NCBI RefSeq assembly: GCF_010820565.1
Contig: NZ_JAAIJQ010000010.1
Coordinates: forward strand, 1 to 64,000
Direction of reading: 5' to 3'
Source: Thiorhodococcus minor
GTDB taxonomy: Bacteria > Pseudomonadota > Gammaproteobacteria > Chromatiales > Chromatiaceae
DNA length: 64,000 bases
Shown here: positions 43,722-52,482 of the stretch, piece after piece
Layout of the letters: each line of letters begins with the position of its first letter
Position numbering within the stretch: the first letter of the stretch is position 1
Position numbers and translations under genes: made by a program
Notes under the pieces: generated by a model
Told to the model about the DNA's origin: nothing
The model's database searches: none
What the model saw: the letters and a program-made list of their open reading frames with translations, nothing else

Positions 43722-44519
43722 ATGTCTACAGAGAATCAGAGTCACGATCGCCTCATCATCGCCGGCAAGGAATACGGCTCGCGCCTGCTCGTCGGTACGG
43801 GTAAGTACAAGGACATGGACGAAACCGCCCGCGCCATCGGTGCCAGCGGCGCGGAGATCGTGACAATCGCCGTGCGCCGGACCAATCTCGGCCAAAACCC
43901 TGGAGAGCCGAACATCCTCGACGTGCTCTCCCCGGAGCGCTACACCATCCTGCCGAACACGGCCGGCTGCTATGACGCGGAGACCGCGGTACGCACCTGC
44001 CGGCTGGCGCGCGAGCTGCTCGACGGTCACAACCTGGTCAAGCTCGAAGTCCTGGGCGACGAGAAGACCCTCTTCCCCGATGTCATGGCAACGCTCAAGG
44101 CGGCGGAGGAGCTGGTCAAGGACGGCTTCGACGTGATGGTCTATACGAACGACGACCCGATCGTCGCGCGCGAGCTGGAGGCCATCGGCTGTATCGCCGT
44201 CATGCCGCTCGCGGCGCCCATCGGCTCGGGCCTCGGCATTCGCAATCCGCTCAACATCCTGACCATCGTGGAGAATGCCAAGGTGCCCGTCCTCGTCGAC
44301 GCCGGTGTGGGCACGGCGTCCGACGCGGCCGAGGCCATGGAGCTGGGCTGTGACGGCGTGCTCATGAATACGGCCATCGCCGCGGCCAAGGATCCCGTGC
44401 TCATGGCGAGTGCGATGCGCAAGGGGATCGAGGCCGGGCGCGAGGCCTTCCTTGCCGGGCGGATGCCGGCGAAGCGGTTTGCTTCCGCCTCCTCTCCGAT
44501 CGAGGGGCTCTTCTTCTAA
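43722..44519 (+). CDS. thiG: Thiazole synthase ThiG
   Basis: This 265-residue TIM-barrel enzyme makes the thiazole phosphate of thiamine from DXP, dehydroglycine and ThiS thiocarboxylate. The family start ([21 protein letters not shown]), the active-site Lys region [17 protein letters not shown], and the phosphate-binding end ([32 protein letters not shown]) are clear. It forms a pair with thiS. A 10-bp inverted repeat follows 12 bp after the stop codon and may terminate the transcript. Confidence 0.96.
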   Translation: MSTENQSHDRLIIAGKEYGSRLLVGTGKYKDMDETARAIGASGAEIVTIAVRRTNLGQNPGEPNILDVLSPERYTILPNTAGCYDAETAVRTCRLARELLDGHNLVKLEVLGDEKTLFPDVMATLKAAEELVKDGFDVMVYTNDDPIVARELEAIGCIAVMPLAAPIGSGLGIRNPLNILTIVENAKVPVLVDAGVGTASDAAEAMELGCDGVLMNTAIAAAKDPVLMASAMRKGIEAGREAFLAGRMPAKRFASASSPIEGLFF

Positions 44520-44531
44520 GCGCCTACCGCC

Positions 44532-44568
44532 GCGCGGGGCTGGAAGCCCACCGGCCCGAGCCCCGCGC
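44532..44568 (+). terminator. Perfect hairpin after thiG
   Basis: A 10-bp perfect stem (GCGCGGGGCT / AGCCCCGCGC) has a 17-nt loop and begins 12 bp after the thiG stop. Only two T residues follow, so it is a weak intrinsic terminator or a stabilising 3' hairpin. Confidence 0.45.
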
Positions 44569-44701
44569 TTGCCATTCGGATCGCCCCGAGACCACGCAGC
44601 GCCCCTCGGCCTTCGATCGACCGCCTGCCCTCGCACCTGTCGAGCACTCGGCAGCGACGCCCTCCCGACGACCGATTCGCACAACCTGGATAGACCGAGA
44701 C

Positions 44702-45406
44702 TTGGACGCCCACTCGACAGACACCCCTCATCGCCGCCCCGTTCGCAGCTTCGTCCTGCGCGAGGGCCGCCTCACCGCCGCGCAGGAGCGCGCCTTCCGG
44801 GAGCTCTGGCCGCTCCACGGGATCGACTGGACGCCCGGCGAGCAGATCGACCTCAGCACAGTCTTCGGCTCGGCAAGACCTCTTGTGCTGGAGATCGGCT
44901 TCGGGAATGGTGAGTCCCTCGCTGAGATGGCCGCCGCGGATCCTGATCGAAACTGGCTGGGCATCGAGGTGCATCGCCCCGGGGTCGGGCATTTGCTGCT
45001 CGAGATCGAGCGCCGAGAGCTGACCAACCTCAAGGTGATGCGCCATGACGCGGTCGAGGTCTTGGCGCAAGGCATCGCGCCAGGCAGCCTGGACGCCGTC
45101 CAGCTCTTCTTTCCAGATCCTTGGCCCAAGCGCAGGCACCACAAGCGGCGCATCCTGAGCTCACAACTGATCGCGCTGCTCGCAAAGACCATTCGGCCCG
45201 GCGGCATCTTCCATGCCGCGACGGATTGGGAGCCTTACGCCGAGCAAATGCTTGAGGTTCTGGATGGCGCGAGCGACCACTTCGAGAGCACGGTCGGCGT
45301 CGGGCGTTACGCGCCACGGCCAGCGACACGGCCCCTCACCAAGTTCGAGCAGCGCGGCGAGCGCCTCGGCCACCCGGTCCACGATCTCCTATACCGGCGC
45401 CGCTGA
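44702..45406 (+). CDS. trmB: tRNA (guanine-N7)-methyltransferase TrmB
   Basis: This 234-residue SAM-dependent enzyme methylates G46 in tRNA. The SAM-binding motif LEIGFGNGESLAEMA, the middle part NWLGIEVHRPGVGHLL, and the signature QLFFPDPWPKRRHHKRR are present. A TTG start is used because no ATG or GTG lies between it and the conserved start RSFVLREGRLT; no Shine-Dalgarno is obvious. Its stop codon overlaps the start of fetA by one base, so it is coupled to the ABC transporter genes. Confidence 0.92.
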   Translation: MDAHSTDTPHRRPVRSFVLREGRLTAAQERAFRELWPLHGIDWTPGEQIDLSTVFGSARPLVLEIGFGNGESLAEMAAADPDRNWLGIEVHRPGVGHLLLEIERRELTNLKVMRHDAVEVLAQGIAPGSLDAVQLFFPDPWPKRRHHKRRILSSQLIALLAKTIRPGGIFHAATDWEPYAEQMLEVLDGASDHFESTVGVGRYAPRPATRPLTKFEQRGERLGHPVHDLLYRRR

Positions 45407-46032
45407 TGGCTGCGCTCCGCCTCAAGGCGATCAGTCACCCCCTCATCCGTCCCCTAGACCTGGACATCGACGCCGGCGAGCTGGTCTTCCTCTCCGGTCC
45501 CTCGGGCTCGGGAAAGAGTCTACTGCTGCGGGCCATCGCGGATCTCGATCCGCACCAGGGCGAGGTCTGGCTGGGCAGTGAAGCGAGATCTGCGCTGGCC
45601 CCGCCGATTTGGCGCCGCCGCGTCGGACTTCTGCCCGCGGAGCCCTTCTGGTGGGGCGACGCCGTCGGTGAGCACCTCCCCCATGGCGTCATGGACGCCG
45701 CGACCACACAAGACCGAATCGGCGGCTGGCTCGGCATCCTCGGCTTCGAGCGCGACGTGCTCGACTGGGAGGTCGCGCGGCTCTCGACCGGCGAGCGCCA
45801 GCGGCTGGCCCTGATCCGCCTGCTCGCCCAAGGCCCGGAAGCACTGCTCCTGGACGAAGCCACGGCCAACCTGGATCCAGCCAATCGCGATCAGGCCGAG
45901 CGCCTCATCGACGACTACCGCCGCACGGCGACCGCAGCCGTGCTCTGGGTGAGCCACGACCCCGTGCAGCGCCAGCGCCTTGGCAGCCGTGCCTACACCA
46001 TCCTGGATGGAGCCTTGGTGCCAGAGCCATGA
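45406..46032 (+). CDS. fetA: FetA-like iron-export ABC transporter ATP-binding protein
   Basis: This 208-residue ABC ATPase has Walker A (SGPSGSGKS), the signature RLSTGERQRLALIRLL, Walker B (ALLLDEATANLD) and the switch His (VSHDP). With the overlapping downstream permease of the FetB family it forms a putative exporter; in E. coli FetAB raises resistance to iron-driven oxidative stress. It overlaps trmB by 1 bp and fetB by 4 bp. Confidence 0.85.
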   Translation: MAALRLKAISHPLIRPLDLDIDAGELVFLSGPSGSGKSLLLRAIADLDPHQGEVWLGSEARSALAPPIWRRRVGLLPAEPFWWGDAVGEHLPHGVMDAATTQDRIGGWLGILGFERDVLDWEVARLSTGERQRLALIRLLAQGPEALLLDEATANLDPANRDQAERLIDDYRRTATAAVLWVSHDPVQRQRLGSRAYTILDGALVPEP

Positions 46033-46835
46033 CCATGATCCACCTCAGTCCCTGGGATCTAGGGATCGCGTCCATCCTCATCTTTCTGCTCGCGGGCATG
46101 TCTTGGAGGCTGAGATTGGGGGTCGAGCGGCGCGTGCTCATCGCCGCATCACGCAGTGCCGTTCAGCTCACCCTGGTGGGGATGGTGCTGAAACTGCTTT
46201 TCGCCCAGACCAACCTGGCGCTGATCGGACTCATGGCACTGGTCATGCTCTCGGTCGCCGGCTTCGAGGTCATGCAGCGCCAAAAGCGGCGCTATCGCGG
46301 CGGCTGGGGCTATGGGATCGGGGCCTTCTCGATGTTCCTGTCCTCCTTCAGCGTGACCTTGATGGCGCTGACGGTCGTCATCGGCGTCGAGCCCTGGTAC
46401 CAGCCCCAGTACCTCATCCCGCTCCTCGGCATGATGCTCGGCAACACCATGAACGGCGTGGCGATCGCGCTCGACAACCTCACCCGCCAGGCGTGGGAGT
46501 CGCGCGGCAAGATCGAGGCGCGGTTGCTCGGCGGCCAGAGCTGGGAGACGGCGATCCAGGACATCCGTCGCGACGCGCTGCGCTCCGGCCTCATCCCCAT
46601 CGTGAACGCCATGAGCACCGCGGGTCTGGTAAGCCTGCCCGGCATGATGACGGGCCAGATCCTCGCCGGCAGCCCTCCGATGGAGGCAGCCAAGTATCAG
46701 CTGCTGATCATGTTCCTCATCTCCGGAGGGACCGGACTGGGCTCCATGGTCGCGGTCTGGCTGGGCTCTCGGCGCCTCTTCGATGACCGTCAACGGCTGC
46801 GACTCGACCGCCTGGCCGATGGGTCGAAATTCTGA
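46029..46835 (+). CDS. fetB: FetB-like iron-export ABC transporter permease
   Basis: This 268-residue membrane protein is of the FetB (UPF0014/YbbM) family with about six to seven helices. Family motifs include AASRSAVQLTLVGMVLKLLF, PLLGMMLGNTMNGVAIALDNL and NAMSTAGLVSLPGMMTGQILAGSPPMEAAKYQLLIMFLI. It partners the ATPase encoded just upstream. Iron export is inferred from the E. coli pair. Confidence 0.88.
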   Translation: MTMIHLSPWDLGIASILIFLLAGMSWRLRLGVERRVLIAASRSAVQLTLVGMVLKLLFAQTNLALIGLMALVMLSVAGFEVMQRQKRRYRGGWGYGIGAFSMFLSSFSVTLMALTVVIGVEPWYQPQYLIPLLGMMLGNTMNGVAIALDNLTRQAWESRGKIEARLLGGQSWETAIQDIRRDALRSGLIPIVNAMSTAGLVSLPGMMTGQILAGSPPMEAAKYQLLIMFLISGGTGLGSMVAVWLGSRRLFDDRQRLRLDRLADGSKF

Positions 46836-46928
46836 CCCGCACTAAGCGACTGATCGATCTCGATTTCCATACTTTCCCGAGCACACTTCAGGCAACGGAA
46901 AGGCGCAGCAGATAGGGTCTGCGGCGCC

Positions 46929-46960
46929 GAATAATAATTGACTATTTTAATCTATTAAAT
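46929..46960. promoter_or_regulatory. AT-rich island upstream of mqo
   Basis: This is a sharply AT-rich 32-bp stretch (AATAATAATTGACTA, TATTAAAT) in otherwise GC-rich DNA, 126 bp before mqo. It contains TTGACT but no -10 box at a proper distance, so it is given only as a probable promoter or regulator-binding zone. Confidence 0.35.
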
Positions 46961-47085
46961 CCGGAGCCTTGCGTTCTCTTGGGTCTTGGCTTCGGCTAGT
47001 GTGCTGCCATTGTTGCGTCGCACAAAGGCCGGCTCGTGCCTGTCTGCGATGAACGGCACCCTAGCCGCTGAAGGAGACCCAGGTC

Positions 47086-48498
47086 ATGTCTGCCTCGACC
47101 CATTACGACGTTCTCATCGTCGGCGCCGGAGTCACCGGAACCGCCCTCCTCTATGAGCTCGCGAAGTTCACCGACCTGAATCGACTCTGTCTCGTCGAGA
47201 AGTACGACAGTGTCGCCAGCGTCAACTCGCACGCCCACAGCAACAGCCAGACCATCCACTGCGGCGACATCGAGACCAACTACACGCTCGAAAAGGCCGC
47301 GTCGGTCAAGCGGACCGCCTACATGGTGGTCAACTACGCCACCAAGCTCCCCGCCGAGGAGCGCGACAAGATCGTCTTCCGGATGCCCAAGATGGTGCTG
47401 GGCGTTGGCAAGCAGGAATGCGATTACATCCGCAATCGCTACGAGGGATTCAAGGAGCTGTTTCCGCGCATGCGACTGCTCGAGCGCGAAGACATTGCGG
47501 AGATCGAGCCGAATGTCGCCATTAAGAACGGCACATGGCGGGACGAGGAGATCGTCGCCACCGGGACCCCTGACGATTACTGCGCGGTCGACTTTCAGGC
47601 CCTGGCGCAGTCGTTCTCGAACGCTTGCGCGCGTCTGGATCGAACGACCAACAAACAGATCTCACAGCTCTTCGGCACCAAGGTCGACGGCATTCGCAAG
47701 GAGACAGACGGCTATGTGCTGCAGACTAGCCGAGGCCTGCTGCAGGCGCGCGCCGTCGTGGTCTGCGCCGGCGGCCATTCGCTCCTGATGGCCCAGGAGA
47801 TGGGGCTTGGGCTCGAATACTCCTGCCTGCCTGTCGCCGGGTCCTTCTACTTCGCGCCCGAGGCGCTCAACGGCAAGGTCTACAGGGTCCAGAATCCGAA
47901 TCTGCCCTTTGCCGCGGTGCATGGCGATCACGACGTCAAGGAGCGCGGCAAGACGCGCTTCGGACCGACCGCACTGATGCTGCCCATGCTCGAGCGCTAC
48001 GATCGCTCGACGATCAAGGAGTTCTTCAAGGTGCTGCGCCTCGACCGGCAAGTCGCCGGCGTGGTCTGGGATCAGCTTAAGGTCCCGGATATCCGCAACT
48101 ACATCCTGCGCAACTTTCTTTACGAGGTCCCGAAGCTCAACCGGCACCTCTTCGCCCGGGAGATCCGCAAGATCGTTCCTTCGATTCGCGTCGAGGACAT
48201 CAGCTACGCCGAGGGCTTTGGCGGCATCCGCCCTCAGCTCATCGACAAGGCCGCGCGCAAGCTGCGCATGGGCGAGGCCAAGTTCACGGACGGCAATGGG
48301 ATCATCTTCAACATGACCCCCTCTCCGGGCGGCACAAGCTGTCTGGGCAGCGGCGAGAAGGACATGCGCACCATCGCCGCCTACTTGGGGGCGCGCATCA
48401 ATGAAGGCGCGTTCGAGCGTGAGATGCTGACGGGCTACGAAGATACCCGCGGCCAGAGCCCGGCCGCCGACCAGGAGGCGGTTGCCGCTGCATCCTGA
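47086..48498 (+). CDS. mqo: Malate:quinone oxidoreductase
   Basis: This 470-residue FAD-dependent enzyme oxidises malate to oxaloacetate and passes electrons to quinone at the membrane. The FAD-binding start DVLIVGAGVTGTALLYEL and the region SHAHSNSQTIHCGDIETNYTLEKA fit the Helicobacter-type Mqo rather than the E. coli type. RIGHT-end features include TDGNGIIFNMTPSPGGTSCLG. It is a peripheral membrane protein with no signal peptide. AGGAG lies upstream of the ATG. A distant relation to L-2-hydroxyglutarate oxidase makes that the main alternative. It complements the NAD-type Mdh at 56935. Confidence 0.88.
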   Translation: MSASTHYDVLIVGAGVTGTALLYELAKFTDLNRLCLVEKYDSVASVNSHAHSNSQTIHCGDIETNYTLEKAASVKRTAYMVVNYATKLPAEERDKIVFRMPKMVLGVGKQECDYIRNRYEGFKELFPRMRLLEREDIAEIEPNVAIKNGTWRDEEIVATGTPDDYCAVDFQALAQSFSNACARLDRTTNKQISQLFGTKVDGIRKETDGYVLQTSRGLLQARAVVVCAGGHSLLMAQEMGLGLEYSCLPVAGSFYFAPEALNGKVYRVQNPNLPFAAVHGDHDVKERGKTRFGPTALMLPMLERYDRSTIKEFFKVLRLDRQVAGVVWDQLKVPDIRNYILRNFLYEVPKLNRHLFAREIRKIVPSIRVEDISYAEGFGGIRPQLIDKAARKLRMGEAKFTDGNGIIFNMTPSPGGTSCLGSGEKDMRTIAAYLGARINEGAFEREMLTGYEDTRGQSPAADQEAVAAAS

Positions 48499-48614
48499 GG
48501 CCTGGTGAGCCTCGGAAGCGCTGTCAGCTTCCACCGGCCAGCTGGTTGAACGCAGGCAGTTGGCGCCCGTTCGGCGCGCCGACAAGTGGCTCCGGAGAGG
48601 GCGGTCGAAAGAAG

Positions 48615-48636
48615 CTCGGGGGCCGAAGCCCCCGAG
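48615..48636. terminator. Perfect hairpin between convergent mqo and hemE
   Basis: A 9-bp perfect stem (CTCGGGGGC / GCCCCCGAG) with a CGAA loop lies between the two convergent genes. No U run is present on either side; a shared terminator is likely from position. Confidence 0.5.
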
Positions 48637-48674
48637 TCCCAATCCCCTCGAGACCAGACGGCCCGAGTCTCGGT

Positions 48675-49739
48675 TCAGACGTGATACTGCCGGCTCAGCT
48701 CGTGAACGGCCTCGACCATGGCACCTGCGTGCTCCGGATTGACGTCCGGGGTGATGCCGTGCCCCAGGTTGAAGACATGGCCGGGGCCCTTGCCGTAGCT
48801 TGCGAGGACACGCGCAACCTCTTCGCGGATGCGCTCGGGCGAGGCGTAGAGGGTGCAGGGATCCAAGTTGCCCTGCAGCGCCACGCTGTCGCCGACCATG
48901 CGGCGGGCATCCGCCAGATCGGTCGTCCAATCCACGCCCAAGGCATCGCAGCCTGTCTTCGCCATATCGCCCAGCCACTGCCCGCCATTCTTGGTGAAGA
49001 GAATGATGGGCACGCGACGGCCCTCGGACTCGCGGGTCAGACCCTCGACGACGCGCTGCATATAGGCCAAGGAGAACTCGCGGTAGTTCGCGGGCGCCAG
49101 TGCCCCACCCCAGGTGTCGAAGATCATCGCGGCCTGCGCGCCGCGGGCGATCTGGGCGTTGAGGTAGGTGGTGACGGAATCCGCCGTCTTGGTGAGGAGC
49201 TTATGCAGCAGATCAGGACGATCGAACATCATCCCCTTGGTATGCGAGAAGTTCTTCGCGCCCCCGCCCTCGACCATGTAGGTCGCCAGCGTCCAAGGAC
49301 TGCCTGAGAAGCCGATCAGCGGCACCCGGCCATTGAGCTCGCGGCGAATGGTCGACACGGCATCCATAACGTACTTCAGCTCGCCTTCCGGATCCGGGAT
49401 AGCAATGCGGTCGACGTCCGCGGCCGTGCGCACCGGACGCTCGAAATGCGGGCCCTCGCCTTCGGCGAAGTAGAGCCCCAGCCCCATGGCATCCGGCACC
49501 GTCAGGATGTCCGAGAAGAGGATGGCCGCGTCCAGCGGGAAACGATCGAGCGGCTGAATCGTGACCTCGCATGCCAGCTCCGGATTCTTGCAGAGCGCCA
49601 TGAAACTGCCCGCCTTCGCGCGTGTCGCGCGGTACTCCGGCAGGTAGCGGCCAGCCTGGCGCATCATCCAAACCGGAGTGTAATCAACGGGTTCGCGCAT
49701 CAGCGCGCGGAGAAAGGTGTCATTGGTCAACTGGGTCAT
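48675..49739 (-). CDS. hemE: Uroporphyrinogen decarboxylase
   Basis: This 354-residue enzyme removes the four acetate carboxyls of uroporphyrinogen III to give coproporphyrinogen III in haem and bacteriochlorophyll synthesis. The hallmark [16 protein letters not shown] lies at about residues 22-37, followed by [16 protein letters not shown] and the [17 protein letters not shown] region. ATG at 49739 fits the family start [12 protein letters not shown]; the longer upstream frame has no support. It points away from the putative replication origin that lies directly upstream. Confidence 0.95.
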   Translation of the reverse strand: MTQLTNDTFLRALMREPVDYTPVWMMRQAGRYLPEYRATRAKAGSFMALCKNPELACEVTIQPLDRFPLDAAILFSDILTVPDAMGLGLYFAEGEGPHFERPVRTAADVDRIAIPDPEGELKYVMDAVSTIRRELNGRVPLIGFSGSPWTLATYMVEGGGAKNFSHTKGMMFDRPDLLHKLLTKTADSVTTYLNAQIARGAQAAMIFDTWGGALAPANYREFSLAYMQRVVEGLTRESEGRRVPIILFTKNGGQWLGDMAKTGCDALGVDWTTDLADARRMVGDSVALQGNLDPCTLYASPERIREEVARVLASYGKGPGHVFNLGHGITPDVNPEHAGAMVEAVHELSRQYHV

Positions 49740-49894
49740 GAGGCGGTGCCCGATCTGAAAATTGTGAAGGTCCACGACTGGTCGAGCCAGCCATTCTACT
49801 ACGGTCGGGTCGCGCCTTGGCCATCCGCAGGCGACGAGGACAGGGCAGTCGCACATTCGGCACCGGTGAATCTCGGCTGGCGCTCAAGGCGCAT

Positions 49895-50125
49895 CTTTAT
49901 AAATCAATCGCTTACGATGATCAAAAAGCTGTTGATAAGCAGGGGTGCCCGGCTGTGGATATCTTGTGCAGCAAATCGAGTCGAAATGTTGATCACGGGT
50001 TATCCACAGACTCGAGCAACCAAGAATTAACTCTAACACTTTGTTTTAAAAGTGATATTCTCGTAATCGGCCTTATCCACAGGGCTTATTATTACTATCT
50101 TTAACTCTGCTTAGTTGAATTAACC
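49895..50125. other. oriC: Candidate chromosomal replication origin (oriC-like DnaA-box cluster)
   Basis: The 49740-50213 gap between hemE and uvrD is far richer in AT than its surroundings. Perfect DnaA boxes (TTATCCACA) lie at 50000-50008 and 50073-50081 on the plus strand. Near-matches on the minus strand are TTATCAACA (49930-49938) and ATATCCACA (49954-49962), with a weak TGATCAACA at 49987-49995. A perfect IHF consensus (AATCAATCGCTTA) is at 49902-49914. AT-rich tracts at about 50018-50062 and 50082-50125 could unwind. GATC occurs at 49919 and 49991. An origin is inferred from this combination; dnaA itself is not in the window. Confidence 0.65.
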
Positions 50126-50213
50126 AAGCGCAGGTGCCCAAATTCACGACCTGGGCGCAGCCAAGCCCAAGGAGCGATTGGGGCAGCCCTGGCAAGGTTG
50201 CTAGAATCTCGCG

Positions 50214-52388
50214 ATGGACGTTTCCCACTTGCTCGATACCCTCAACGACGCTCAACGCGATGCTGTTTCCGCCGAGGCCGGGACCTTGCTGGTCCTAGCC
50301 GGTGCTGGCTCCGGCAAGACACGCGTGCTCGTTCATCGCATCGCCTGGCTGCTTCAGGTCGAGCGCGTGCCGCCCTGGTCGGTCTTGGCGGTCACCTTCA
50401 CGAACAAGGCCGCGCGCGAGATGCGGGGACGTATCGAGGAGATGCTCGGTACCTCGGTCGGAGGGATGTGGGTCGGCACCTTCCATGGCCTGGCGCACCG
50501 CTTCCTGCGGGCACACTGGCAAGACGCCAAGCTGCCGCAGCACTTCCAGATCATGGACGCGGACGACCAATTCCGTTCGGTCAAGCGCATCCTGAAGGCG
50601 ATGGAGCTGGACGAATCGCGCTTCCCGCCACGCCAGGTGCAGGGCTTCATCAACAAGCAGAAGGACGAGGGGCTGCGTCCGCAGCACCTGGACAGCGGCG
50701 GCGACTTCTTCATGGAGAAGATGGTCGCCGTGTATCAGGAGTACGAGCGGGTGCGCATCCGTGGCGGACTGCTGGACTTCGCGGATCTGCTGCTCTGCTC
50801 GCTCGAGCTGCTGAGAGACCGAGCGGACATCCTGCATCACTACCAGCAGCGCTTTCGGCATATCCTGGTCGATGAGTTCCAGGATACGAATGCCATCCAG
50901 TACGCCTGGCTCAGACTCCTGGCCGGCCAGAACGAGAATCTCTTCGCCGTCGGCGACGACGATCAGTCGATCTACGGCTGGAGGGGTGCCCGCGTCGAGA
51001 ACATCCAGTCCTTCCAGAACGACTATCCTGGCACGCGGATCATCAGGCTGGAGCAGAACTATCGCTCGACGGGCAACATCCTGGCCGCGGCCAACGCCTT
51101 GATCGCAAACAATCCGTCAAGGCTGGGAAAGAACCTCTGGACGGAGGATACCGAGGGCGACCCCATCCGCCGCTATAGCGCCTTCAACGAGGTGGACGAG
51201 GCGCGCTTCGTCGTCGAGCGGATTCGCCGGTTCGTGCAGGAGGAGGGCTATCGGCGCGACGAGTGCGCCATCCTCTATCGGACGACGGCGCAGTCCAGGC
51301 TCTTCGAGGAGGCCTTGATCCAGGCCCAGATCCCCTATCGGGTCTATGGCGGTCTGCGCTTCTTCGAGCGTGCCGAGATTCGCGATGCACTGGCCTATCT
51401 GCGCCTGCTGTCCAATCCGAACGACGACCCGGCCTTCGAGCGGGTGGTGAATACGCCGACCCGCGGGATTGGGGACAAGACGCTCGACCTGCTTCGCCAG
51501 CATGCGCGGGAGGCGCGCGTCTCGCTGTGGCAAGCCGCGCAGGACCTCAGCACGACAGGCGCCCTCGGGGCCCGTGCGAGCGGAGCGCTGCGCAAGTTCC
51601 TCGATCTCATCCAGGGCTTGAGGGAAGCGGCCGAAGGGCTTCCATTGGTCGATGTCGCCAACCGCATGGTGGAGACCTGTGGACTGCCGGATCACTATCG
51701 AAAGAGCAAGGACGGCAAGGGACAGGATCGCGTCGAGAACCTGGAGCAGCTGGTCGACACGATGGCGCGTTTCGAGAACGAGCTCGAGGATGAGGAAGGC
51801 GATCCACTCGGGGCCTTCCTGGCCCATGCGGCGCTGGAGGCCGGGGAGACCCAGGCGGATCAGTTCGAAGACAGTGTCCAGCTGATGACGCTGCACAGCG
51901 CCAAGGGACTCGAGTTCCCCATCGTCTTCCTGGTGGGTCTCGAAGAAGGGCTCTTCCCGCATAGCTTGTCCGCCGAGGACCCGGACCGGCTCGAAGAGGA
52001 GCGGCGACTCTGCTACGTCGGCATGACCCGAGCGATGCAGCAGCTCTACCTCACCCACGCCGAGAGCCGCCGCCTCTACGGCCGCGAAGACTATCCCGCC
52101 CCATCGCGTTTCCTGCGAGAGATCCCGCCCGAGCTGGTGGAAGAGGTCCGGGGCGGTGGAGTCAAGCGGCAGTTGACGGGGGCGTCCGCCGCGACCGGCA
52201 GCTTCTCTGGGGCGGCGGCCCCGGACGGCTTTCAGCTCGGTCAGCGCGTCCGTCATCCCAAGTTCGGCGAGGGCGTCGTGCTCAATAGCGAGGGACGTGG
52301 TGCGCAGGCGCGCATCCAGATCAATTTCCAGGATGTCGGCGCCAAGTGGCTCGTGGTCGCCTACGCGCGGCTCGAGGCCGCCGGCTGA
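50214..52388 (+). CDS. uvrD: DNA helicase II (UvrD)
   Basis: This 724-residue SF1A 3'-5' helicase acts in mismatch and nucleotide-excision repair. Q motif LNDAQRDAV, Walker A LAGAGSGKTRVL, motif II ILVDEFQDTNAIQY, motif III GDDDQSIYGWRGA, and motif VI RRLCYVGMTRAMQQLYL are present. The C-terminus has the UvrD Tudor-like segment (LGQRVRHPKFGEGVVLNSEG). The length is nearly that of E. coli UvrD (720). Rep and PcrA are related, but the C-terminal tail favours UvrD. The ribosome-binding site is weak. It is the first gene to the right of the origin-like region. Confidence 0.94.
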   Translation: MDVSHLLDTLNDAQRDAVSAEAGTLLVLAGAGSGKTRVLVHRIAWLLQVERVPPWSVLAVTFTNKAAREMRGRIEEMLGTSVGGMWVGTFHGLAHRFLRAHWQDAKLPQHFQIMDADDQFRSVKRILKAMELDESRFPPRQVQGFINKQKDEGLRPQHLDSGGDFFMEKMVAVYQEYERVRIRGGLLDFADLLLCSLELLRDRADILHHYQQRFRHILVDEFQDTNAIQYAWLRLLAGQNENLFAVGDDDQSIYGWRGARVENIQSFQNDYPGTRIIRLEQNYRSTGNILAAANALIANNPSRLGKNLWTEDTEGDPIRRYSAFNEVDEARFVVERIRRFVQEEGYRRDECAILYRTTAQSRLFEEALIQAQIPYRVYGGLRFFERAEIRDALAYLRLLSNPNDDPAFERVVNTPTRGIGDKTLDLLRQHAREARVSLWQAAQDLSTTGALGARASGALRKFLDLIQGLREAAEGLPLVDVANRMVETCGLPDHYRKSKDGKGQDRVENLEQLVDTMARFENELEDEEGDPLGAFLAHAALEAGETQADQFEDSVQLMTLHSAKGLEFPIVFLVGLEEGLFPHSLSAEDPDRLEEERRLCYVGMTRAMQQLYLTHAESRRLYGREDYPAPSRFLREIPPELVEEVRGGGVKRQLTGASAATGSFSGAAAPDGFQLGQRVRHPKFGEGVVLNSEGRGAQARIQINFQDVGAKWLVVAYARLEAAG

Positions 52389-52482
52389 GCCGCGGGCAGA
52401 TGATCTCGGCGGTGGCTGTGGTCCAGGGTAATTCCGCCCTACAATAGCCGAAATCAGTAACCCGACGGCGCCAGCCTAAGCC

